Under the pieces are notes generated by a model that saw only the letters and a list, made by a program, of their open reading frames with translations, did not search any database and was not told the DNA's origin. From Podaxis mareebaensis (taxonomy: Eukaryota > Basidiomycota > Agaricomycetes > Agaricales > Agaricaceae), in contig JAEUWP010000400.1 of the NCBI GenBank assembly GCA_018524725.1, positions 120,420 to 184,419 of the forward strand: DNA of 64,000 nucleotides. Reading direction: 5' to 3'. Shown here one piece after another: positions 36,513 through 47,590 of the stretch. The translations under genes were made by a program, and so were the position numbers. Each line of letters begins with the position of its first letter. Position 1 is the stretch's first letter.

Positions 36513-37740
36513 ATGTGTCGTGTGTTCCCCGGAAAGAGGTTTGGTGCGACTCTTTCAGTACCAATACCGCCTGATACCGCCCGTATAGTGTCTATTGCAG
36601 CACTCGCCCCACGAGTAAACAGCACAGTGACCATAGACCCATCAAAGATTGAGAAATTGCCTCTCGACCCCAATCTTCTCGTCCTTAAACAAGATGAATC
36701 CGAATTCTTCAAAGCCTTGACAGGCATTCAAGAAGACGACGATCTGAAGAAGCATATCATCGACGTCCAAACCAAAGCATATGAGGTACGCAGTTTCGGA
36801 TGCAGCCTTGTGTATGCTCTGTAATCTCATCGTAAATTTAAAGACCTTTTGCTACCTTTGTATACATGGGTTCTCTTTTACTAAGTATGCCTTCTCTGAA
36901 ATATCCCCATCATATCGACAACGAGTTTAAATACGAAACCCAAGGCTGAAGATATCACGTTTGCCCGCATACAAAGATGTCCTGAAAATTCGCGACAGAC
37001 TACCCGACGCCATCCTGCTCGACGCTGGTTGTTGTTGTGAGTGTCGTCCGAGCAAGGAAATGTTCGGTACTGATCTGCTCTTCCAAGTTGGCAATGATCT
37101 GAGAAAGGCTGTTTACGATGGTTGGCCGGTGGAGAATGCGATAGCCTCGGATCTCGAAGCTGGTATGTGCTTGTACTCGCATCCATGCGGATTTAGGTGA
37201 ATCTCTCGTCCACCCTCAGATTTCTGGAAATATGGTCACGAACTCTTCAAGACCTCGCAAGAAACATTTCCGGCAGGATTTGTGGCGGGGGACATATTCA
37301 GTCCTGAGATAACGCAACCTCGTGAACCTTTCTACGCCCCCCCTCCCGCTCCAAGGCCAGAAAATCTTCAAGCTCTCAAGTCGCTTACTCCACTCCAAGG
37401 CCACATTTCGGCCATTCATGCATCTTCCTTATTTCATCTCTTTGATGAGGAGAAACAGGCAATACTCGCGCAACGCCTGGCTTCCTTACTTGCGCCCGAA
37501 CCCGGATCAATCATTTTCGGCAGCCATTGTGGGCTCCCGCAAAAAGGGACATACGGTTTGATTGGCTATCCAATGTTTTGTCATAGTCCAGAAAGCTGGT
37601 CAGAGCTATGGGATGGGCAGATATTCAAGAAGGGCACCGTCCGCGTCGAAGCCCAGCTTGCCGACGCAAAGAGACCGGAGCTGGATCGTGACGGTTCCAA
37701 GCCACTTCTTTTGTTGATTTGGTCGGTCACCAGGCTATAG
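36513..37740 (+). CDS. AusD-like SAM methyltransferase, copy 1
   Basis: Same family as copy 2. Conserved blocks are LPLDPNLLVLKQDESEFFKA (exon 1) and FCYLCIHGFSFTK, then LKISRLPAYKDVLKIRDR-type sequence. ILLDAGCC|FGNDLRKAVYDGWP is the SAM-binding region, completed by splicing TGT-T|TT. Then come DFWKYGHELFKTSQETFP, HISAIHASSLFHLFDEEKQ, FGSHCGLPQKGTYG and MFCHSPESWSELWDG, TAG at 37738. Introns after YE, K, CC and EA carry GT-AG ends. The ATG that opens copy 2 is GTG here (about 36630). The first usable upstream in-frame ATG is 36513, giving about 40 extra residues, so translation start is the weak point. Family members act in terpenoid pathways or are uncharacterised; no biosynthetic cluster is visible nearby. 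Confidence 0.7.
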
Positions 37741-38026
37741 AAGTATATGATTGACTTCTGGGTTTTCTGCCCCATACGTTGTACATTCCTGTACCGGCTT
37801 CGGTTATCCAAGTTGCAGGCCATCGCTGCCGGAATGGGACTCGACCTTGAGGTCATAGAGAATATACGTTCTGCTGATGGTCTTTGGGTCCTGTTGCTTC
37901 CAGATTATGTGACAACTAAAATTTCACCGTTCCGACTGAGTTTTGAAGGTGCGAATAATTTACTGAGAGGTGAAGATTGGCTGATTCATCTGCACATTTT
38001 CTATTCGAGATCTCTTAACCCCGCGG

Positions 38027-38125
38027 TTATGCAGATCCCTCGTTGCTGGTATCCATTAGGCTCGGGGCTTTTTAGGTGGAAGAAACCTCGGACTTGGGTG
38101 CATGTTCCTACTTGCTAAAGCCTAA
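38027..38125 (-). pseudogene. Duplicated COX11 3'-end fragment
   Basis: The minus strand corresponds to the last exon of COX11 (41361-41462). It contains the matching SLGFSK and EHAPKSE segments, but in-frame stops interrupt it after SLGFSK and again after SEVSST. Only the final exon is present, so it is a by-product of the tandem duplication. Confidence 0.8.
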
Positions 38126-38690
38126 CGAAGGCGTACTAATACTCCCGGAATTGTATCTGGAATACGAGGCTGTCCCTCGGAATGGATAAAGGTGTACTCA
38201 GGGAACAACTTCTCAGGGAACCTAGCGCCGAGAAAGAAAGAAGTCTACTCAAGCCGTCGTTTGCAACAGGTTGTCACGGAGTTCAGGAAGAAGAGGAAGG
38301 CCGGTTCTGTCGGCCCGAGTCGGAGTGGAAGTGGGAGTGAAAGCGAAAATGGAAAGGAGAGTACGGACGTGCCTGCGAAGAAAATGCAGAAGTCGAAGCC
38401 AGGTGCACGGGGAGGATCGACCAACGGGGAAAGGAGTGGAAGAGGAGGCAAGAGGGCCGTAGGAAGGCGAAAGAGCAGGGGCAAAAAGAAACATGATGTG
38501 ATGACGATTATACTGAGGGGAGCGGAGGCAATGAGGAAGATAATGACGGTGCTCAAGTCACAACCACCTCCGAATCACGGCCCCGTCCAAGATCTCGTCC
38601 TATTGGGGCACGGAAACCGGCTGCGGAAACCGATATCGTGGACACGTCAGACCAGATGGGAGTGGAATAGGAAGCGTGACTTTCAGATAC
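38126..38690 (+). pseudogene. Duplicated XPG 3'-end fragment
   Basis: It encodes [20 protein letters not shown] and the following Lys/Ser/Gly-rich tail, nearly identical to the XPG C terminus. It has no catalytic domain and no promoter of its own. After KKKHD the reading frame shifts relative to the parent ([12 protein letters not shown] in XPG), and the parent frame ends in an early stop near 38670. It is a passive remnant of the duplication. Confidence 0.85.
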
Positions 38691-39960
38691 ATTATAAGTT
38701 ATGCTGGGTTATCTACTCCACATTCATTGCCCGACCCTTCTAAATCGTGCCTCCACGGTCCAGGTCAAATGGGGAAATCTTCAAGTCTTCTACCTCGGCA
38801 CTACTTGCTTTCGTAGTGTAAGCTATGGGGTTGCAGAAGGGGAAGGTACTTGAATCAAACGAGGACAAAGATGTTCATTTCAGTAGAGACCAGAACGGGA
38901 GAACAATAACCTTCGTCTAAATATAGGCTTAACTCGCTATCAATCAGTGTCATCTGAAACGATATCTAGCTCTCACCCGCCCACGCTGGAATCGAGATTT
39001 CCGTGCACTCGCGCTTTCTATCAGCCAGAACCCTCCAAGGAGCTGATTATTTCCCATCTCGGGCTTTCTCGGTTTACAGGGAAGTCGCACCCGGGTTCTG
39101 GCAGCAACGGCAAGGAAGTGTATAATTGTTGGTGTGCATTGATCCGTGTATTGCCAGATATCTCCGGAAACAAACTCAATGCAGGAGGAGACTCGTTGCA
39201 CGTACTCTCACCCTATCTCAGCTCTTCCGACATCAAACAAGAAACCAAGAGCTTCAGGGATCACTGGCGTACGTAAACCAAGCTAGGATACGTGAAGTCG
39301 TTAAGACCACATTGGTCGGGGAAGTGTCTGCCAACGGCCGGAAAGGTTTCCTGAGAATTGCTGCATACCACATACGAGATATAACTGAAACGAGCTTCTT
39401 AAAACTCGTATAGGAGCCTCACAACGCTTCACACCTCGGTCAATCCATCCCGCCCGGTCTCAAAAGGGCTGTGCTAAAAATAATTCAGATATAAATAGTA
39501 ATGATATCCTGGTCTGCGAACACTGCCTTTAGACAGCCCACGAAAACATCAAATTTGACCCATTGCAATTAGGATACTCGCCGCCTTTTTGCTAAACGCA
39601 ACATAGAGCCTCCTTTTCTCATTCCCCCTTCTCTGCTAGGTGAGAGAAAATATTGGTAGCCGCGGAAGGAGTGCTTGGCTTTCTAAGAGGTGCACCGTAG
39701 TTTGGTCGCATCACGAGCCTGCTTTCCTCTTGTTCCCAATATATAGCGCATGAGCTCCATTTCGTAGTAACAGACCAGAGAAGAACACCCCTTAACATCC
39801 AGCTGCTGCGGGAATTCAATAATCATTTTTGCATGAGTCAGATCCTTGTCATGTGCATCCAGGCGACTGGTCCTGGGAGAGAAGTTTGGTGTGACTCGTT
39901 CAGGACTGATATCCCTCGTGGAGTATTTATCATGACACTCGCCCCATAATCGACAGAACA
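38691..39960. other. Intergenic part of unit B
   Basis: Diverged counterpart of 35168-36629 in unit A. No conserved reading frame between the two copies was found. Confidence 0.5.
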
Positions 39961-41076
39961 ATGATTGTAGACCAAGCAACAATCGAGAAATTCAAAATAC
40001 CCCTCGACCCCAACCTTCTCGTCCTTAAACAAGATGAATCCGAATTCTTCAAAGCCTTGACAGGCATTCAAGAAGACGAAGATCTGAAGAAACATATCAC
40101 CGACGTCCAAGCTAAAGCATATGAGGTGCGCAGTTTTGGATGCAGCCTTGTGTATGCTCTGTAATCTCATCGTACATTCGAAGGTTTTCTGCTACCCCTG
40201 TATACATGGATTCTCTTTTATCAAGTATGCCTTCTCTGAAATATCCTATCATATCGACAACGAGTTTAAATACGAAACCCAAGGCTGAAGATAGCACGTC
40301 TGCCCGCGTACAACGACGTCCTGAAAATTCGTGACAGACGACCCGATGCCATCCTGCTCGATGCTGGTTGTTGCTGTGAGTGCTGTCAGAGCAAGGAAGT
40401 TCGGTACTGATCTGCTCTTTGAAGTTGGCAATGATCTGAGAAAGGCTGTTTACGATGGTTGGCCGGTGGAGAATGCGATAGCCATAGATCTCGAACCTGG
40501 TATGTTCTCGTGCTCGCATTTATGTATTTTTAGTGAATCTCTCGTCTACTCCTCTTAGCTTTCTGGAAGTATGGTCATGACCTCTTCAAGTCCTCGCAAG
40601 AAGCATTTCCAGCAGGATTTGTGGAGGGGGACATACTCAGTCCCGAGATAATACAACCCTCTGAACCTTTCTACACCACCTCGCCCACTCCAAGGCCAGA
40701 AAGTCTCCAAGCTCTCAAGTCACTTACCCCACTCCTAGGCCACATTTCGGCCATTCATGCATCTTCCTTATTTCATCTCTTTGATGAGGAGAAACAAGCG
40801 GTACTCGCGCAACGCCTGGCCTCCTTACTTGCGCCCGAGCCTGGATCAGTCATTTTCGGCAGCCATGGTGGGCTCCCACAGAAAGGGACGTACGATATAA
40901 GTGGCCATTCAATGTTCTGTCATGGCCCAGAAAGCTGGTCAGATCTATGGGATGGGCAGGTGTTCAAGAAGGGAACCGTCCGCGTCGAGGCCCAGCTGGT
41001 TGATCCCCAGAGGCCGGAGCTGAATCGTGTCGGCATCAGGGCCTTTTTGTTGGTTTGGTCGGTCACCAGGCTGTAG
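39961..41076 (+). CDS. AusD-like SAM methyltransferase, copy 2
   Basis: The ATG at 39961 opens MIVDQATIEKFKIPLDPN. Splicing then gives TKAYE-type exon end, VFCYPCIHGFSFIK, LKIARLPAYNDVLKIRDRRP, ILLDAGCC and FGNDLRKAVYDGWPVENAI. The last two form the family's DxGCCFGND SAM-binding motif, restored across a phase-1 intron. The rest is AFWKYGHDLFKSSQEAFP, HISAIHASSLFHLFDEEKQ, FGSHGGLPQKGTYD, MFCHGPESWSDLWDG and SVTRL, TAG at 41074. All introns are about 50-65 bp. About 285 aa, the usual family length. Both copies look functional at the protein level; this one has the cleaner start. Confidence 0.8.
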
Positions 41077-41360
41077 GACCATCAAATACACGGTTGACTT
41101 TGTTCTGTACGTTATATATCCCTGTATCAGCTTCGGTTATCCAAATCAGAGTCACTCGCTGCCTAAACGAGAATCGATCTTGGGGAGATATAGGATATCC
41201 GCTCTGCTGGGATCTTTGGGTCTGCTGCTTACGGATTACGTGACAAGGATTAAATTTCACCATTCCAACTAGGGTTCAAAAGTGCGGGTAATTTACTGAG
41301 AGGCGAGGGATTGGCTGACTCTTGTGCATGTCTTCTATCCGGAATCTTTTAATCCCGCGG

Positions 41361-42492
41361 TTATGCAGATCTCTCGCCGCTGGTATCCGTTGGGCTCGGG
41401 GCTTTTTGGGCAGGAGAAGCCTCGGATTTGGGTGCATGTTCGTACTTGCTAAAGCCTAACGAGTCTTGAACCTCGTCCTCGGGCGCATCGGGTTCGAGGT
41501 GTCCTCTCTCGTTTCGACGGGCCCTTCAATAGGAATGAGCCATTATTCCCTCTTGGATTGGGAATGTCACACTAACCGGAAGAAGGTATAAGAGAGAACA
41601 ACGTCGTCAACATTCTTGCATGCTGGATCATCAAGCATGTCCTTGTCAATGAAAAAAAGTAGTGGCATGTCTACTTCTTCTCCAGCCAGCAGTTTCTGTT
41701 CCTCGAAGCAGAAGCATTCCACCTTGGAAAAGTAGGGGGCGACCTGGAGCAATCATTTCCAGTCAGGCACGTCTCACACCATGCGTGAACGAAACTCACC
41801 CGATCCGGTGTTACATTATATGTAGCAATCCCGATAATATCCTTGTCGGAATTGTTTTTGGCAGTGTAGAACGCCAGGCTCGACTCTCCAGGTAGCACGT
41901 TAACATATTTCTGTTGAGGAGTAAATGTCCACGGTAGTTGTTCGGAGCGATCAGCGTTGAAATGGACTTTGATTCGACGGGCGTTCTCGGCAGGAACAAG
42001 TCGAGATGGTTCGAATCGACCAGTGCCGACTTTGGGTGTTCCGGCGAAACCAGTCGCAGCGCAAAACATACGGTAGAGGGGTACCGCAGCGTATGATGCA
42101 CCAATGGCTACTATGATCTATTTTGACGAATTGATCAAACAAAACTGAAAGAAGAATGAGATACAGTGGGACGTACGACTGCAGAAGTGTACATGAGCAG
42201 TGCACGGTTCCTCTTGGCGTAAACTTCTGCCCGAGTCTTCCGAGGTCCATTGGGAGGCGTTCGTCCTTTCAAAGGAGGGAGACTTGAGGGTGTTGGGGAC
42301 GAGGATGAAGATGAGGACGAGGATAGTCGGGAACCTGCAAACGGAGGTCGGAATGTACCCGGGTGCCGGGGGAGGCTATGTGTCAGCAGTGGGCTGTGCA
42401 AACATGTCTGTGGTGCAACAAGCTATCATCAGCAAGAGGGAACCAGAAATTAGAGGAAACCTGACCCTTGAGAGAGGGCGGAGAAAGGACAT
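41361..42492 (-). CDS. COX11: COX11, mitochondrial copper chaperone for cytochrome c oxidase
   Basis: It delivers copper to the CuB site of Cox1 at the inner membrane. Exon 1 (MSFLRPLSR, ATG at 42492) splices to TCLHSPLLTHSLPRHPG, an Arg/Ser-rich presequence. RAEVYAKRNRALLMYTS precedes the single TM helix (AVIIVAIGASYAAVPLYRMF), then CAATGFAGTP. The soluble domain has WTFTPQQKYVNVLPGESSLA and KVECFCFEEQ, the CFCF copper-binding motif, followed by DMPLLFFIDKD and VVLSYTFF. The last intron joins R|ARRNERGHLEPDAPED, ending at TAA 41361. That last exon is the right breakpoint of the tandem duplication, and the intact gene was kept. It is divergent from DNAJC8. Confidence 0.93.
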
Positions 42493-42616
42493 GGTCGGCA
42501 GACTTATGAATAAATGACGAAGGAATAATCAAGTGTGGCCAGATCACGTGCCTCGCCACTGCAATTCATCCGTCTGCAACACCGGGCTTTCATCCTCTCC
42601 ACCACCATCTCCCGTC
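42493..42616. promoter_or_regulatory. Divergent COX11/DNAJC8 promoter with CACGTG E-box
   Basis: Only 124 bp separate the two start codons. A palindromic CACGTG lies at 42545-42550, about 50 bp from the COX11 ATG and 70 bp from the DNAJC8 ATG. CACGTG is bound by bHLH factors such as Cbf1 in yeasts; binding here is inference. Confidence 0.5.
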
Positions 42617-43624
42617 ATGTCTTCTACACTAACCCCCGCGAACAACACACCATCAGAACATAACAAGGCCTCTACGCCTGCTGCTTCTTCCTCTGAACCA
42701 CTTGCTAGCGATGAGATCGAGAAATTGCTCAATCGAGAGGCGTCCGCCTTCCAGCGCGAGGTCGAGGTCGAACGCATCCTTAAGGCCTTCAAGCTCAAGT
42801 ATGTGCTTGAATGTGTACCTTGAGACCAGAAACTAATAGTGTCACAGTCCATACGATATCCTTGACCTTGACATCTCTGCTACACCAGAGGATATCAAGA
42901 AGAAATACAGACAATTATCGTTATGTATGCGCCATTTTGCTCCCTTTCCTTGGTTTGATATCTCTGACCAACTTGTTGCACAATTTAGTTATCCATCCAG
43001 ATAAGACACCACATGCTCGTGCACCAGAAGCTTTTGATATCCTCAAGAAGGTACGCACCATCTTCATTGACCCGAAATATATCTGAGTTGATATAACAGG
43101 CAGAGTCAGAGTTGTCTGACAAGAACAAACGTGAAGAACTCGATGCCGTAATCAACCAGGCCCGCATTGCAATCCTCAAGTCCCTCAATCTACCCACATC
43201 TACAGCCGATAACGACCCCGTTCTACGCGAGATCGGTGAACCGAGTTTCAAAGTCCGTGTACGGGCGAAGGCGAAGGACATGCTCATTGAAGAGGAACTG
43301 AGAAGGCGAAAGTACGTCGATCTTCAAGCATGCTATAGCCGCACATAGACTAATGATTCGCTTTAATACAGGGCTATCAAGCTGAACTTGGCAAACGAAG
43401 GCCTGGAGGCAAGGAAGAAAGATGAAGAAGTTGCTGCCAGGAAGCGCAAAGCAGAGGAAGACAAGCTATGGGAGGGTATGTCACACATTTTGTCCCACTT
43501 TCACTGGGTTCTCATTACGCCCCTTTACACAGAAACGCGAGAACAACGTGTGGACAGTTGGCGCGCCTTCGCAAATAACAACACCCGAAAGAAGAAGAAG
43601 CAAAAGGTGGCCATCCTCGGTTGA
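42617..43624 (+). CDS. DNAJC8/Spf31-like J-domain protein (spliceosome-associated)
   Basis: After a Ser/Thr-rich N terminus, the block EIEKLLNREASAFQREVEVE leads into the J domain: KAFKLNPYDILDLD, ATPEDIKKKYRQLSL, then IHPDKTPHARAPEAFDILKK with the HPD motif that stimulates Hsp70. The C-terminal half is a long charged helix (LREIGEPSFKVRVRAKAKDM, then KRKAEEDKLWEETREQRVDS) and ends NTRKKKKQKVAILG. The WEETREQRVxSWR sequence arises only after removing an intron at about 43475-43530 and is typical of DNAJC8. Five exons, about 240 aa. A spliceosomal role is taken from orthologues. Confidence 0.9.
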
Positions 43625-46014
43625 ACTTCATGTTTCCCTTTTCTCTTTGCGCCACGCGTCCAACATGAAACGCATGCCAGTAATACCCACAAACTTCGCA
43701 CACGCACTCGCGAGCGCCCGCATATATTGATGTAGCTTCTTTGTTTTTTCTGTGCATCTTGGTTGTATTGTATGTATCGTCAATTTGTTTGCCTGCTTTC
43801 TTCCCTGATGTGGTCAATGGGCGTCTTGCTAGCGCAAGATCCTTTGGTGGGGAGTTGAAAATAGAGTTAAGTTGTATTCATTTATCCTGTCCCGTGCTGA
43901 TGTCGCCACTAGATGCACGGCCGCTTCAGCCTCAAGGTCCTCATGCCAAGATAACTATTTTCTTTCCCCAATTCTATTCTATCTGCCAGCGCATCCTGTT
44001 TTACTGGCGTCAGTATCAAGATCCATGTCCACAAGGCGCATGCGTTCGCCAAGCCAAAGGGGCTTGACCCCAATAGTCCGAGAATTTTCTCTCAATTATC
44101 GTCCAAGAACCTGGGAACAGCTGGGCGGTTTACAATGAATCCACCACTGGGACCGTGCAACTTTGCAACGGTACCCTCACCGCACCCCCCCGTGGTCATG
44201 CAATCCTTTCGTTTATTCTGTCAGTGCTTCGAATACGTTTTCAAGACGGCACATGTTCCTCAAACGCACTGATAATCTGAGGATTCTCGATGGTGCTCAG
44301 ACATGTTGGAGGTTCGGAGGGAGCTTTCGGCACCGATGGAGGTATAAGTGATACGTTCCGGAAATGACGTTCTATGGTGCGCATCCATATGGACCGGCCC
44401 TTTCTCCTACACTTCGCCTGCCTCTCCTAATATATACCTCTTGGGCTACAGCAGATTTCATGGTTGTTCTTCTGCAATGCGATTTCTTCTTCTGCAACCC
44501 ATTGTTCCCTTACAGCGCGTTTCTGTTCTGCAATATGTTCTTCCACAACGTCCTGCTGCCGTCCTTTCTATTCCTCTTGGATCGACTCTTCTCTTCTCCC
44601 GCTCTATCCGTCCCACCATCTGCCTGAATGTCCTCCGTCACATCTTTTGGACCCCGGCTTCCTTGATGTAGCCACTGGTGAGCTTGGTCCTCGATTGGCC
44701 GATGTTTACACCAGATTCGTGGCAGGGGTTCTGCATGAAAACGTGTGTAGTGGGCGTGGTCGCTGAAAGTAGATCATCATGAACATCAGATTTTTCGATT
44801 AGCGTTCAATGTTCAACATTTAATCCTACATGCTACTTATTTGAAGAAACTTGGGCTCCTGGCCTTCGGAAACTGACAACAACGCATAATAACATAGGCA
44901 AAAATACAATCAGCGATCGAGATAAGGTATATTCTTCCTATGTATGAAAAGTTCCAGCGCAAATATCCAGTTTGCTACAAGGAAAAGGTCCCTATCCGGT
45001 TCAGCGTCCTGTCCAAAGTCATCTGTCGAGCCGGCCTTGAGATCCAAATGGGTTGAGCAGAGGGGGGGTGCGTTCTCGTCAACCTCGATATCATTATCCT
45101 CTTCTTCGAAGAAGTCGATGTTGTCGAAGTGGTCAAAGAGGTCTTTGCCGTCATCATCATCACCTCTATTCTTTACCGGAGCTTGCGACGCCTGAGCGGT
45201 CGTCAAACCCAAGTTGAACCCGTTCATCTCCGTAGCGTTGTTACTCAAAGCGCTGGGGTTGGAGAAATAACGAAAAGTGGTGGAAGGAACGAGGGTAGTA
45301 GAGGATGCAGGTGTGCACTATCCTCGAAGGCTGCCGCTGCCAAGCCTGCCTCCAAGAGAGCGAAACCGGCCTCGCCCAGAGCTAAGAAGCCCGCAAAGGC
45401 TGCAGAGGAAGATATCGCAGAAGGGGCCTCCGAGGAGGAAGTTTAGGTTTGTTGTTGGTAGCCCCTTTGCGTTCCATATCTCGACGCTAAACCTCGCCGT
45501 TTCTGCTTGAGTGTCGCCCCTAATATTTTCAGATGGCTCTCCCTTGCCGTCGGCCGTTTCTCGCCAAATCGCGTTGCTGTTAAATTCTCTTTTGGTAGCG
45601 TCGAACTCACCGTTTATATATCCCTCCGCTTTCGTTGTTTGCTCCATCGCTGGTTGTAATTTTGCATAATTGATCTCATTGGGCCCATCTGTGGACTTAC
45701 CTTCCTCCGGGTACTACTTATAGTCAACCGTACCTACTGAGTCCAGGGGTCGACGGGACGGATAGTGATGAACTTCATGAAATGCTGCAAGAGGTTGTAT
45801 CGCCAGGTTTTAAAGCATATTCCAACATCCTACGAACCGTCAGTCAACGCCCACGCTAGAAGGGCGGTTGCAGTGTCAATCGAGATGGGCCGCTCCACAA
45901 CACTCTTTCTTTGGGGAAGCAGATACTGAACGATGACAGTTCACATGCCAAATAGTGCTTGCTAATTCCCTTCACAGTGGACATAGTTATAGCGACTGCA
46001 ATAACATTTGATAC
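43625..46014. other. Gene-poor region, 2.4 kb
   Basis: I find no gene with recognisable domains. A plus-strand piece at about 45310-45446 encodes a Lys/Ala/Pro-rich tail (KPASKRAKPASPRAKKPAK) ending ASEEEV. It resembles the C terminus of a chromatin protein and may be a broken remnant. The stretch 44390-44650 is pyrimidine-rich and non-coding in appearance. Confidence 0.45.
44910..45248 (-). CDS. Doubtful small acidic ORF
   Basis: A 112-codon frame with a strongly acidic middle (FDHFDNIDFFEEEDNDIEVDE is the core; residues about 42-62). There is no family I can name, no splice support and no clear promoter. Codon composition is less random than nearby ORFs, which is the only reason to list it. 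It could equally be the decayed N-terminal part of a transposon protein. Confidence 0.2.
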   Translation of the reverse strand: MSNNATEMNGFNLGLTTAQASQAPVKNRGDDDDGKDLFDHFDNIDFFEEEDNDIEVDENAPPLCSTHLDLKAGSTDDFGQDAEPDRDLFLVANWIFALELFIHRKNIPYLDR

Positions 46015-47277
46015 TTATTTTTCAGGCTTCTCTTCCGTTCTAGTAGCCTGTTGCGATACATTACGCGGAACGAGGCTTTCTGGATGTTTAGCTGCCCTCC
46101 ATTCGTTGTACGCTTCTTTGTCTCCTTTCCACCAGCTAACTTCATCCGGACTCAACCCACCCTCATTCGGGAAGAACTCTGCCAAAAGACACCTTCCCAC
46201 CTTCGGATATGCGTCCTCGACGTCCATCAACGCGTGCATGGCTTTCTTCCGCTCAAAGTCCTCAACCTTCTCTAGATGTATCCCACTTGCACCTGACCGA
46301 CGCCGTGCACCTGCAACGATTACGTTCTGTATCATACCAAGCCCGCCAACGAGGAGTAGATACCACGTGTTACTCTTCAGCCCCGTCACCGTGATGAGGA
46401 GGACGATCCAGGCCATTGCAAGGGCCAAGCAAAAGGCCTGCGTGAACCAAAACGGTATTGGCAGACCCATGATGGTGCGGACAAATTCTGGTCGTCCCCA
46501 TCCCAACCTCGGGGACTCTGCCGCCGCAAGGTCCTCGAGATCGAGTCCAACATCATTGCCACGGATTACCATGACGCTGCGAGTGCCATTTCCACCAGTG
46601 AGGCAGACGACCTTGGACGAGTTTCGCCGGCAAGCCCATTTTTCGGAGCGCCATTGTGGGAGTGCACCCGTGGCCAGCGCGAGCAGCGTACCAGCAGCGG
46701 TGACGGCCAGGATGCTCCAATCGCCTTTAAGCCCGCAGGGGATGGCGGCGACGGCGAACTGGAGTATGATCGTGATGAGGCCACTCGTCCAATAACGGTC
46801 GATGTTCGGCACACCAGCGGATGCGGAGGACGAAGCATTGAAAATGGTCACGGACAGACCAACGTTGTTCCCGAGCGGACGCTCGAAGTCACGTAGTAGT
46901 CGGCCGAGGACCCACGAGCGGTTGTCGCGAGCGAAGCCGGTGGAAGCATTTATGAGTTTTGCTGGATAGTCGTGCTTGGGCATGAGGCAACCGTCACCAA
47001 CGACGGACATGACGGTGTGGAATGAATATGCGACCCATCCAAAACTGAAGGCGACGGGGACGAATGTGCGCCCGGATAGCTGGGCTAGGGCCATGTGCAC
47101 GATGTCGCCGCCAATGATGAGGAGGATGGTCATTGTGTCGGAAGGGTTCTCCCATGTAGCACGAATGGCCTGCGCAACAGGCCCCGCTTCACTCGCGCGA
47201 GGAGAAAGCATGGGAAGACCAAGCGAGGAAGGAGGGAACACTCCGAGCAGTGTAATGAAGACGAAGTATCTGTACAT
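46015..47277 (-). CDS. Multi-pass membrane protein of unknown function
   Basis: A single-exon 420-aa protein. A signal peptide or first TM (MYRYFVFITLLGVFPPSSLG) is followed by hydrophobic segments at about residues 48-70, 72-95, 165-185, 192-210, 283-303 and 308-328. Between TM blocks lies a soluble loop with two Cys (WACRRNSSKVVCLTG). The C-terminal cytosolic part (ERKKAMHALMDVEDAYPKVG, then WWKGDKEAYNEWRAAKHPES) is charged. It resembles a family of uncharacterised fungal membrane proteins that I cannot name. It lies 310 bp downstream of the HET gene on the same strand. Confidence 0.75.
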   Translation of the reverse strand: MYRYFVFITLLGVFPPSSLGLPMLSPRASEAGPVAQAIRATWENPSDTMTILLIIGGDIVHMALAQLSGRTFVPVAFSFGWVAYSFHTVMSVVGDGCLMPKHDYPAKLINASTGFARDNRSWVLGRLLRDFERPLGNNVGLSVTIFNASSSASAGVPNIDRYWTSGLITIILQFAVAAIPCGLKGDWSILAVTAAGTLLALATGALPQWRSEKWACRRNSSKVVCLTGGNGTRSVMVIRGNDVGLDLEDLAAAESPRLGWGRPEFVRTIMGLPIPFWFTQAFCLALAMAWIVLLITVTGLKSNTWYLLLVGGLGMIQNVIVAGARRRSGASGIHLEKVEDFERKKAMHALMDVEDAYPKVGRCLLAEFFPNEGGLSPDEVSWWKGDKEAYNEWRAAKHPESLVPRNVSQQATRTEEKPEK

Positions 47278-47590
47278 GGTACGAGACTTGTTAGTGATGG
47301 TTGGCCGTGGAGATACGCTGGGAGGTAGCCACCAATGACTTTTTGAGACGTGCAGAGAGCTCAGCGCTCAACGCTCATACCGGGACGTTGCAGCAACGAG
47401 GCATTTGGCAGTAACTCAGACTCCTTCCCAGCCGTCCAGACGCTTTTACATAAGCTGACGTTGTTCCGAAGTTCAACCGCAACTTCGAGCGACTGCTTGA
47501 CGACTCCAACTGGTCTACTCGATTCCCCGCTCAGTCAAGCCGATTTCACGCATGATGGATGTTTATTCATTTGGTATCATCTTTAAAAGT
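47278..47590. other. Short intergenic region
   Basis: 313 bp between two minus-strand genes: the 3' flank of the HET gene and the promoter of the membrane protein. Nothing else is seen. Confidence 0.5.

Larger units (their letters stand above)
34613..38125. repeat. Tandem segmental duplication, unit A (3.5 kb)
   Basis: The unit begins inside the last exon of XPG and contains the XPG 3' end, the intergenic region, methyltransferase copy 1 and a piece homologous to the 3' end of COX11. Unit B follows directly. Corresponding landmarks are 34613 and 38126 (CGAAGGCGTACTAA), 36660 and 40010 (methyltransferase exon 1), and 38027 and 41361 (COX11 stop region). Confidence 0.9.
38126..41462. repeat. 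Tandem segmental duplication, unit B (3.3 kb)
   Basis: Second copy of the segment from the XPG tail to the COX11 tail. The junction with unit A reads taaCGAagg. CGA is shared by the XPG-side sequence (atCGAagg, 34611-34618) and the COX11-side sequence (aaCGAgtc, 41459-41466), a 3-bp microhomology. Confidence 0.9.

Noticed and set aside
44364..44766. Phe/Leu/Ser-rich ORFs resembling a membrane protein
   Set aside because: They arise from a pyrimidine-rich tract open in several frames at once, with no conserved motif or splice structure.
45959..46795. 278-codon plus-strand ORF
   Set aside because: It is antisense to the multi-pass membrane protein, whose hydrophobic blocks and sorting signals are on the minus strand.
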